A stretch of DNA of 64,000 nucleotides, taken from positions 2,912,983 through 2,976,982 of the forward strand of contig NC_051138.1 in the NCBI RefSeq assembly GCF_014839805.1, written 5' to 3'. The position numbers were made by a program, and so were the translations under genes. Shown piece by piece: positions 11,212 through 23,200 of this stretch (position 1 is its first letter; every line of letters begins with the position of its first letter). Source of the stretch: Manduca sexta (taxonomy: Eukaryota; Arthropoda; Insecta; Lepidoptera; Sphingidae). Below the pieces are notes generated by a model that saw only the letters and a list, made by a program, of their open reading frames with translations, was not told the origin of the DNA and did not search any database.

Positions 11212-14200
11212 CTGTAAAAACAACGGTTAGTTTGATGTTAATAATGTTTTAGTACTATTAAAGATAGAGAAGATTGGGTGAGAAGAAGATCTCTGATTAT
11301 AAATTCTGTAACTAGAGATAAATCGTACAAAAATGGAGAAAAGTTTTCTTAAGAGATCTCTGAATATAATCAGTCTTATTTATGAAATTTTCGCAAAGCT
11401 ATGCTTAGTTAAAACACAAATTTACTCGACCAGCTGTAAGTCAAAACCCGCCATCTTGCCTCTCAATAAGGTTTAAACTAGAAAACCGGTGATGTTTTTG
11501 TCAACTATTAAAACAATTCTAAACCACCTCTTAACGCTGCAACAAGTTTATAAGTAAGACTGTATATTATGTTTAACTAGGGACAGATAAGAAATCAAAA
11601 TGTTTGTTTAGGTTTCTATTAAAATTTTATACTGCAAATTAGATTCGACTATATAATAACAAAATAGACTTTCGAGAGCTGTAGACAGAATTTCACTGCT
11701 GTATCGATAAGAGTAGTTTTTCGAGTTTTTTCGGATTTCATCTAATGATACACATCACAAGAATAAACATTACGTAATCATGTTTCCTAAACATGCTGTT
11801 GGTGCTGACCCAGATTTTTTCAAGTTCGACTATAAGCTACGGCTTGACCCACTTGAAAATACGATTAGAGAATTCTTAATATTTTATTGTTTTGTAGAAT
11901 TCGGTCAATATCGTGTTGTTTCAATGCCACCTCTACTTCGTTCTCATTGTCAAGGATTCGTCTAGCTAGTTGTCCTTGGATTGTTACATACATTAATATA
12001 TGTTACAAATTCGTTTTCTGACTATCCTTTGTGGATTTATTGTGTATTTGCCATGTAACTAGTGTGTTAGTAGGTTTGATCAAAACATATACAGTCTTAC
12101 TTATAAACTCGTCTTATGTTTTAATCAATTGCTTTGCCACCGATTATCAAAAAAATTACTTGGAAACTTGTTTTAAAGTCAAGAGGTGGTAAATCATTGC
12201 TTAAATAGCTGTTAAATTTGACCATAGCCGGTGATTAAAAGTTTACGAACAGACTAGTTAAGTAACTAAGCATAGCTTTGCGAAATTTTTATAAGACTAA
12301 TATTGGTCTTTAGTATATAACCTGAAGAAATAGTTATCCTCTATTATAGTAGATTTTTGGTACATTTGGCACATTCATATTTTATTTATGTAACAACACA
12401 AAACATCTTTATTTATAGAAATTAATTAATTAGTCTAATGTCTACCTTACATATAAAATATTGGTCGTCGTATAGCAGGTATGTAAACATTAATTAAAGG
12501 AGACTTATGTGTCTCCTCAACTCAGCTCCACAAACCAAAATATAATCTTATCTAGGTTACCTTTAGGTACGACCTGTCCTCTCTTGACCTTGGATAACCA
12601 CTTGGCCCCAGCTTTAGACCTGGCACTCATCTGATCCTGTCGCTGAAGACCGATCATGTGCACTAGGCTGGGCCTCTTCTTCTTACTAAGCCTTTCCTGA
12701 TTAGAATAAATATGCATCAGTATTGCGTGCTTATTTTAGAGGGGTTATATGCTTTTAAATAGTTGAAAACTATCTATCTAATATTAATATATTATGTTCA
12801 TGTTTATGCAATAAATGAATATCTATTTTCTTTTTTTTCTTCAGATTATTATAATTAAATCAAGAAATTAATAAAGCATTAATATTAATACAGCAATAAT
12901 GAAGATAACATTTTGAAGTTCTTATAATTGCGAAATATATATTTATACCAACTTGTTTTTATTAAAAAGCATCATTGACCCAAACGTTTAGATTACTTTA
13001 TAATAAAAAAAGTCTTGACATCTATCGAGTTTTGCAATTTCTTCTTACGCAATATTCTTTATAGTTTAAAGGTTAATTGCCATGTAAGAATAAACCTCTA
13101 TATTATACATATTTATTGTAATTAAAAGAAATGTCAGAAGTGGGATTCGAACCCACGACCACAGAAGTGGACTGCGACCTAAACACAGCGCCTTAGACCG
13201 CTCGGCCATTCTGACTACATGAAAGCTCATCTGAAACTTTCGTACTGATGAGAATGAGCTTTCACTGGTAATAAATTTACACCAAATGTTTTATTTCGTT
13301 TGAATATTACACGGTAAGTTACATTAATAGACGTGGTGTTATTTTTTCGGTATTAAATAATAGAACACTGCGTGAAATCGCATATCGCTGAGCATTTGAG
13401 GAACTTCACGATATTCAGCAAATAAAGTTAATCAAGAAAGGAAGGTAGCTTTAAAATATACAATTATTATTAAAGTGTCTAGTAGATTTGTAAACTTTTC
13501 CGTATATTTCGCATAAAATTTAAACATAAGTTTGCTCTTGAGGTGGACCTATTTTTAAAACTAAGCAACTTTGACATAAATAAAAATACAATACTTACTC
13601 TACACCTAGCTATAAGCCACATCAACCAGGTAGTGACCAAATTCAGTGGAGATGGAGCTGTGTTTGTCCTGTGCATATTCCTAATCAACTTCGACAGGCC
13701 ATACTTCCATTCTATGTCTGATTGGGCCTGGAACATAATTTCATATTACGTTTTGTTTATTTCTATACAGTAATAGCTTTTTTGACGAATATTTTAACGA
13801 TGAAAAGATTGCTAAGAATGCTATCCACACTTGCATTTATTATCACCAAATTAAACAAGTTATAAATATTATGGATATTCAAAATATTAAACTATACATT
13901 ATTTTGTAACCAAAATGTAAATGTGAGTTAAGAAATCCAATGATTTAAGATTGGTGCATCTTCGAGTAATGTTTACATAATATTAAAATGTATTCTAATG
14001 ACTGATTCGATGTCCAAAGGGACCGTTATATATTGTCGTCTTTGATATTCCAAAGGTTTATAAAAATTGCGTAAAAACAGAAACCGTTTCATTACAAACA
14101 TGTTTTCTAAAATTTCGAACATCATAAGTTATTATAGTTAAGAATTATAGATCGTCTTTTAGAAGTCATGTTGTTATTGTTATTTATTGCTCTTATTTGG

Positions 14201-17200
14201 TTTTATTGTATGTGTAGTTCTGAAGCTATACCAAACAATAACATTTGCTAATGTGTCATCGTAACACAACTATCATACTTAATTTATTTCGCATTGAAAT
14301 TCTTATCTCGCAATATTTGTATTGTCGGCACGCTCGCAACATGTTTAATCTGTTCACGCGTTACCTGTATCCTCTGGTATGTGTCGGACATCATAGCAAT
14401 GAGTAAGTTTATAAGCACCACCACTGACACCAGCATGTATATCCCAAACACGATTTTGAACAAATAATTCGTCCAAGCGGGCTGAGTGTTACTGTCGTTC
14501 CGATGCACCCGCGTCTGTTCCGTCGTCGTCTGACCAAACACAGCGAAGAACAGCAACTCGAACGAATACAGTGGGTTCATTGTGACTGCGAACAAAACGT
14601 GAGTTCTGGGCGACAAGTTACCTGTATTCGTTGGTAAGTGTCCGACATCATCGCAATGAGGAGCGTTATCAATACGACGACAGACATCAGTAAGTAGGCG
14701 CCGAACACGAACTTGAACAGGTTCGACGTCCAGTACGGTCGCAAGCTCGACACGTAGTTCAGGTCGGACAACGTGATCTGGCCGAAAAGGGCGAAGAACA
14801 ATTTCTCGAACGCCTCGACCGGTGACAACGTCGCTAGAAGACAACACTCACATGGACCCGTTTTTTATCAACTTCGACGAGATTGAATAGGGGTAGATTG
14901 ATGCATTGTAAGATTAACCCGAATATGCTTCTGCCTTAACGTATGATTACACATATTTGTATAATTAATTACATCTATCTTCCCCCGCTAATGCTCTATC
15001 TAGAGATCTAAGAACCACGACTAATTTCACGTTGTGTTTCGATGAGGTAGATTGATACAGACTTTGATATGTATATATTTATATTATTTTATGTATTTTT
15101 TAAAACGATCATATTTCAAAATTTCTGATTATTCACAATATGAATTACGTTGACACTGCATCATTCTACCCCAGCGGCTCTACAGCAGTGTGTCGAGCGA
15201 CATCGAGAGCGTGGGCGACATACGCCACGGACGACAAACAGCCAAACATATCCGAACATAAACAATACCTCAAGACACCGGCGTGACAACGTGACGCGGC
15301 ACACAAGCCAGCCGCGGCATGCGCAAATCATATTGCTCCATCAAATGCGGTGAGGTCGGCCACTCATTCCACTAAAACTATCAACGTGAGGGCAATGCAT
15401 GTTCTGTCTCCATCTGGAAACGTCAGTAAGCTCACGCGATGCAGAAGATGCATTGTGTACACTGAGTTCACATTCTAACCATCGAATACATCCAGCGCCA
15501 CGGATGACTGGCAACATGCGCCATCATTCGCCGCACGGTGTGTTTGTGTGTAATTTTGTATAGTACAGACCTAATTCATCACAGTGTTCGATAGCAACAA
15601 CCATCTATCAAAGATCTAACATGAAATTTATTGACGATGATAACATTCTCGATGTGGCAAGCCTGCAAGCGGATGCATGGGTCTTGGAAAATAAAAAAAC
15701 AAGCACATCGAGATATATCGCGATCGTAGTGATGTATGCATTTGTCAGTGAAGTTGTTCTCTGAGGACTTACGTCCCGCTGGACCTTGTTTCCGTCTGTA
15801 AGACTCGCCGGGCAGTTTATTTAGCCACGGCGTATCGAGTACTTGACGTTTCATTCGTAGAGTGTCTATTATGTAACAATTACACAGTTATTTGGACATA
15901 ACTAATCGTGATTTGTATTCTAGTGTAGACATTGTGAGATGACGTGTGGACGGTGACGATGGAATAGAAAAACACTCACCGTCGGAGAAGAGCTTCCGTC
16001 TTGCTTGTCGCGCGTACTTATTGTCCTCGGCTTTATTTATATTTCTGAACGGCTGATTCAATGCTACTATGTGCATTGAAAAGCCAAATACGAATATTGC
16101 TAACACGGCGAGAAATCTTCCTAAATCTTTCATTAGATCCCCGATAATGATCGCCCACGGTCCGAACAGGTGATGGAACGATAGGAAATCCATTATTTGA
16201 ACGCACGCTAATAGAAATGATAACGCAAAACACTGGTTCCTACAGTACATTAACGTGGGCCAATACTTGGGTAGAACAAATATCCAACCAATAACGTGTG
16301 TTGCTACGCCTATCATACCTATTAATAATACAGCTATCTTTATCCAACCTAGACCAGATTTATCACTGGGGTTAGTAAGTTCAAATAATAGAAGACCACT
16401 TAAAGATATGAGTAACATCCACTCATACCACCTCGGCACCAGACTCTCTCTAAATATAGAATTATAAATAGGCGTTATAGCTACTAGCGCTAACAATATC
16501 ATAAGGTATATGTGCGCTGTTAAATACGACATAAATTTAATTATTGGTATCTTATTATATTTATGGCCTAATGGAAGAGAGAACACCACCCAAACTGGTG
16601 GACATATTATGAACGCGACAAAAAGGAACATAATTTTGATGCCAGTCCATTTGAGGCTCCCTCTCCAGAGTTCCTGGAAAAGAAGATGCATGTTATTACC
16701 AAAATAATTGGGAAATACGAGACTTCTGTGTAATAGGGAAGTTACCTATTTTTTACCTGAAGATATCTTTGGACCACGGTATGGGCAATGACCTCTTTTT
16801 GTTCGTTCTCTATTAAAACGTCGAGGAATTCAATATTTCTGTTGTCAGTGGCGGTTAGGATGTGACCGGCAGAGTTTGCACCGGCCGCTAGCGCAAGCAG
16901 TTCGGTGGCCATCGCCTCGCATTGTTTACCCGCCGCTATAAGGTCTTTGGCACGCTCCTTTTCCTGTTAGGGTAGACAATACTATCTGAATGTTGATGTT
17001 TGTAATGCATCTAATTAAGCAATGGTGACGTCAATTTCATAAAAACTATGTTAAAACACCACAAACGTGACGTTGATGAGAAAAATCTATGTTATAAATA
17101 TCTAAAGATAGTTGAAAAAGAAGTTAATTTTATGACCTGTTTTGCTATAGCCGTACATTTATAAAAGTGACAGGCTGAAGAGTTGTCAATCTATAGCTCA

Positions 17201-20200
17201 CTGCCGCCCAATTTCTCGGAACATACCTTAGTGGATAAGTTGATGTAAATGTTGGACAATTTGGCTGCGGTGTCTACTGGAGCCGGCGACACCAACACAA
17301 ACTCCTCAATCGGGATATTGTTGTGATTCTTGGAACACACCATGAGGTTGTACACGAATCGTTTGTCATCCATAAGGGACTGCGTATCGTGTTCCTTATG
17401 TAGCAAGTATTCAAGCACGTCATTATGGTTTTCCGACGCGGCAAACCAAATAGGCGCACAGTTTAAATTAGTTTCGCTTTTTGGCGATGCTCCAGATTCA
17501 CATAATAACTTCACGACGTTTAGATGTCCAGCTTTAGCAGCACAATGGAGTGGTGTCCAGCCATTTTTGTCTGTGGCGTTGATTTCTGCGCCTTGACCTA
17601 ACAACACTTCTACCATTTGGTAATGTCCGTGCGTCGATGCGATATGTAAACCAGTTTTTCCATGTCTGTCCGTGCTTTGAAGTAATTCTGCAGATCTGCT
17701 AAGCAAAAGGCCGACGATAGACATATGGCCTCCAAAGCACGCGAGGTGAAGTGGATTGTACCCCTGAAATAAGGAAAATTGGCAAGATTTTTATGGCCAC
17801 TCAATATATTATTCGCGTTTTTGCCTAGAATTTTATTAAAGGATTTTGTTTATTGTAGCATGTATGCGTATTATTATAGAAAAATATTTGGTAGAAATAA
17901 ATTTAACACTCACATTTTCATTACTAGCCGCATCCACTTGAACTCCAGCAGAGTTGAGAAGTAATCGCACAACATTCTCATTACCATTGTAAGCCGCTAA
18001 ATGTAGTGGCGTCAACCCAGACTCTGCTCCCAACTCTGGGACTAAAGATACCCCCGAGGGAGCTTCTGACTTAACGGTTCCGGGAACGTGAGATAACAAC
18101 TCCCGAACTGTTTCTGTAATTGGCAAGAAGATTCATTAAAATTTAGTTTTTTTAAATTAAACTTTTTTTACTTTATTGTTAAAAGTACAACTTACCAGCT
18201 TGGCCATAATATGCGGCTATATGAAGTGGCGTTAATCCTAATTTTTTACTAGATATTCTCAAAGTATTAGTTGATCGCATAACATCCAATACATTTGTAT
18301 GGCCGTGTTCTGCTGCCAAATGCACAGCTGTTAATCCAGCTCTGTTTTCTTCAGTACACGACGCTCCTGCTCTCACTAACACTTTTACAACATCTGCGTG
18401 GCCTCCTTCGGCAGCTAATTGCAGTGGCGTAGAATCGTTTAATTTATTTCTCGCTGAAATAACTCCAGTCCTGTCGAACTTCATTAATTCTTCGATCACT
18501 TTCACTGATCCTTGAATTGCTGCTATATGGGCACACGTGTTTCCATCTTTTGTTGTCGCCATCACTAAGTTCGGATGTTGTTGTAGAAATAATTGAACAA
18601 CTTCCGAGTAGTTGCTTTGCGCTGCCGCATGAATGGGTTTCTGACCGAGTTCGTCAGTCGCGTCTATATTCGCTCCGAGTTCTAGCAAAAGTTTACAAAC
18701 TTCCATTTGTCCACTCGCAGCGGCCAAATGTAAAGGTGTCTGTTTCTTTAAAGTTAAAACATCGATCACAGCATTATGATCTCTTATTAAAAATTTAACC
18801 AAATGCGCGAAACCATTCATAGCTGCCAAATGAAGTGCTGTCCTGCCATTTCTTGCTTTTGAATTTATGAAAGCTTTGTTTGTTAGTAACGCATCGCATA
18901 CTTGTAAGTACCCATGTTCCGCTGCTAAATGTAACGCTGATCGACCTTCTACATCAAAAACATCCACTCTTGCATGATTTGAGAGCAAAGTGCTAACAAG
19001 TTCCATATGCCCTCTATTGCAGGCTATTAATAACGGTGTCCAGCCTATCGAATTTTGTCGGTTCAGGGCTCTGCTGACATCGGCTGTTGATATGTGGGTT
19101 ATCATTTCTGTCATGACATCATTGTTGCCGGCGACAGCACAGAAATGGAATGCTGTTTCGTGGTTATGCCTTGTTTGTAAAGACACATCAGCTCCATTCT
19201 CTATGAGGCATTTGACAACTTGTCTATCTGCTGTTGGTATTTTTACTTCTTCTTTAGTAATTTTGCAGGCGAAGTGTAGAGCACTTGCTCCGTCGTCATC
19301 GACCGCGTCAATGTATGCTATGGCAATATTTTCCCCTTTATGTTCTTTGATGAATTCTATTAAATGCCGGACAACATCGGGCTTACAACTACGACAAGCC
19401 ATATGTAGAGGTGTTTCTCCACTCTGAAAAGAAGACATTTAATTATAACTTTTTTATTTTTTGTAGATTGATACGGGATCAGTTCCTTAGTAAGTGATAT
19501 TCTTTCTTAGTTCAGAATACTAAATTTAGCTTTTGCTTGTTGATTGCGATTTTCAGACGAAGAAAAAATTGGGCACCAATTTTGAGTTATTTTTGGGCTT
19601 CCTATGAACCATCGTCTAGATAATATATGTTTGGATGTTACTTAAGAATACAAAAGATAGGTTGGTTTTTATGGCGTATTCAGAATAAGACTTATTTTGG
19701 GATGTGTAACGTGTATAAATCATGTGTGTTATAATTCTAAAACCTTAGTTTTTCTCAACGGGTCCCCTCCGTCTTCAAGTAAGAGTATTAGCGTAGCCAA
19801 GTTTCCAAACTTTGCCGCGACGTGAACTGGTGTCATGCCATCCTCGGTAGCCTTATTCGGACCAGCGCCGGATTTTAACAGCATTAATGCGCATTTATCA
19901 CCTGTAGATTAACGTAGATATTTATTTTCAACAACAAAAGCTTCATAAATACTGCGAGCAGTTTCCCAGTTCTGTTTTTGCTACTAAAATTATATCAGGC
20001 GCGGTTAGTAATAGTCTTGTCAATATAAATAGGTATTATAATATTATTATAAACACTCTTTAAATTCGTTTGTTAACATGAAAATAATACCTTTATACGT
20101 CATTTTTAAGACAAACAAAAAGTGTATAAATATTATAAATAGTGGTGTTTCTTACCGTCTGGTATTCTCGCAGCTATATGTAAAGGGGTTTCTCTTTGCT

Positions 20201-23200
20201 TCCCTCCCCTTATGTGGACATCCGCTCCGTAGCCCAGCAAGGTTTCCACTACCGCTGGTTTGCAGGACTCCACCGCTATATGCAGTGCAGTGTAGTTGTC
20301 CTACAATGATGAAGATAGCTATACGTTTGGGTATGTGTTACTTTGCAGTAGCTCCTTGGACTTTCGTGCAAATCATGACACTGACAAAGTCCTCAATCCT
20401 TGTCAGCTACTGGACTTAGTCTTTAAAAGGCTGGACTCCCATTTACGATTCCTCCGATATGGTGTCTACTAATGATGATACTAGCCCTGTGTTTTATACT
20501 TTCCCACTATTGGAAACGGGACTTCTAATCGTAGGATTTTTGGCCTACTATACTATGTCTTATTATCGACTATATCAATAGGAATAATAATCGTGTACCA
20601 CGTGGTTCAAATAATCTATATGGTATAAAGATAACATTTATTTTAAAACAAGAAACCAGGCAAGGAAATTGCCAGTTCCTATTACTCCTCGAAGGAAGAT
20701 GAAGGAAGGTCGGTTATTCAGCTTACATTAGTAGTGACGTCAACACTTTCGCCTTTCTGGAGTAGTGTGTTGATAATGCCCACATGGCCATACCTCGCGG
20801 CCGTGTGTATGCTCCTGGCTCCGTCCTGTAATTTTACATTGATTAAGAAACAAAACATTACACCTTTTTCCTTTTCACCTACATTTCGTCAAGTTCTTAT
20901 ATTTTTTGTTTAATGAATGCAGATTGGAATTTTAAAATACGCGACACTGTTAAGGACAATTATTTCGTTAGCCTGTAAAGATCCTTTTTTGGTTAGTTAG
21001 TTCTCATAGAATTTAGATTAGCTTGTCTAATACAGATTGGTGGGTTGTCTAATACAGGTTAGTACCTCGTTTGTTTAGCATATTCTCTAACCTACAAACG
21101 TTTGTTATAGTCTTGATGATGTTAGAATACATACACACATATACAAGAATACACCACAATAATTTGAAAATTATTTATCAAAATTAACGGTTTTAGAATT
21201 TGAATATAAAAGCGTTGGTTCTGGGTAGCATACCTACATGTTCAGTTTCTTACAATGTCGCTAAATTCAATGTTTTACTTCAGACTGAGTTTATTCATAA
21301 AAAAAATATTGCGCAAAACACAAATATTATATTATTTTATGAAAAGCAGTTGGAAAAGCATTTCAGAAATTGCTGCATAATAAATTTTGCATACATGCAG
21401 TAAATTCCATTTGCATGATGATAACCTCAGTAAAGCCTTCATGTTGCAAGAAAAGATAATTAACGCATACATTAGAGTAAAAACGGATAATCGTAACACA
21501 AAGGAAAAGTAGGAAAAATGTAATGTTATGCACAACTAATAAAGTAAAGCACGCGACGTCGCGCGGTCCCCTTCGTGCTGTAGCTAGTGTTTATTAAGGA
21601 AAGACTTTCTTACACATTTATACATATAAATGTACATTGTACGTACGGAATTTCTTTATTCGCCCACTTCAAGGTTAAGGGTATCTTTAATGGTTTAAGT
21701 TGGCTACATTTTCGCTGTGTCGAGTTGGAAGGAAGTCGGTTTTGTTGTATGTAAAATTACCAATTTCGAGGTGTCAACTTTAAATTATTTTGTATTAGAA
21801 ATTAGTAAAATACTTTAAACATAGTAATTTGTTTTAAGGTAGCAATTGATTATAATTTTCCCTCCCTACATCTTGAGTTTTAACTTGGTAAATTTTCGCA
21901 TTTTTGACATTTTTAATACTTAGCAAATATTTTTGAACTTTAAGGGATTGTATAAGTTTCATTTCATATAGGATTAATTTAATATTAATAATATTTGATA
22001 CATTTATGACGACAATTTATGAAATCTTATGATTCGGTGCCCCATACTTTGTTCGTGAAGGTGTTGAATTTGTAAAAGATTGGCACAAATTTTTGCACAT
22101 TTCTTGGGTAATGTATGGAGCAGTGGATCACTGTTTTCAAATATCCAGGTGGTAAAAAAGTTCGAATAATTTAATATAGATTTGAGGAGTTTATGAATGG
22201 TGGGAAGGCATGTTATGGGTTTGTATTTTTTTGGCTCCATTGAAAGATATATGGTACTAAAACTGAGATGGTCAGTCAAGCGAAAACACCAACCTTATTT
22301 GGCATATGAAGGTACACTCCTTTCTTGAAGAGCATCATGGCACAGTCAGCGTGGCCGTTGAGTGATGCAATATGCATTAACGTGCTGCCGTCCTTCGTTC
22401 TTTCGAATATGGAAGCCTTGAATTTATCAGCCAGGAGTTCGATGATGGCTGCATGTCCGTTCTCTGCTGCCAAATGCATTGGAGTGCGGTCTGAAAAGAG
22501 TTTAGTAACTATTATCATCCTTCTCGTTTCATCTTAATCTGAGACAAAGTAAAAAAATACTAAAAGGATATATACAATTTGATTTTACGCAATTCTGCAT
22601 GATGGTCAAATATCCTGAAATTTATATTTTATGTAGATACAAATAAAATTAAAAAAGTTATGTAAAATTATGACCTAGTTAGGGAGCATACATTCCGGTT
22701 CAATGTAGATTAAGGAAACGAAGAGTGTAATTTATAAATGGCTGGTTATGGAACAAGATATTTTCACTTCCATTTTGATAATTTAAGTCCTTCATAATTA
22801 TTTAACTAATTTTTTTATCACTAGTATTAAAAGTATTTCAAATTTTTAGAACCGTCATATAACTTAAAAACTTATTAATCTGAAATGTTCTTACGAAGTT
22901 TACACATATCTAATGTTTTAGTAACCTAAAGTTTTAAACTCTTACCTTCATTATCAGCTATAGCAGCATTGGCTCTCACTCCGTAGAAGTATTTCACTAG
23001 TGGTTCGTCTCCTTCCGCGGCTGCTATGTGAAGGGCGGTCTGACCAGCTCCATTGGTAGCGTCCACCACCGCCCCGTAGTCCACTAGTATCCGAGCCATA
23101 TCCACGTCTCGTCTTCTGGCTGCGAGGTGCAAAGCCGTATCTCCCGCAGGAGTAGATGCCTAAATTAAGTTGAAGTTGAAGACGTTAATTAAAAAGAGAT

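Noticed and set aside
12517..12560. Intron retention after exon 18 giving an alternative C-terminus
   Set aside because: Only 14 extra codons before a stop, and the donor GTAACC and the exon 19 phase are good.
14365..14847. Long open frame spanning exon 16A, the spacer and exon 16B in one frame
   Set aside because: Through 16A it uses the wrong frame relative to exon 15 and gives an arginine/valine-rich, non-channel peptide. A by-product of GC-rich codons.
15773..15795. 23-nt microexon candidate between exons 15 and 16A (TTACAG acceptor, GAC|GTAAGT donor)
   Set aside because: Inclusion would leave phase 0, while both pore exons need phase 1, so the frame would break. Probably chance or a decoy site.
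18517..19427. Open frames opposite the nompC ankyrin exon
   Set aside because: Shadows of conserved minus-strand coding sequence. They have no splice or homology support.
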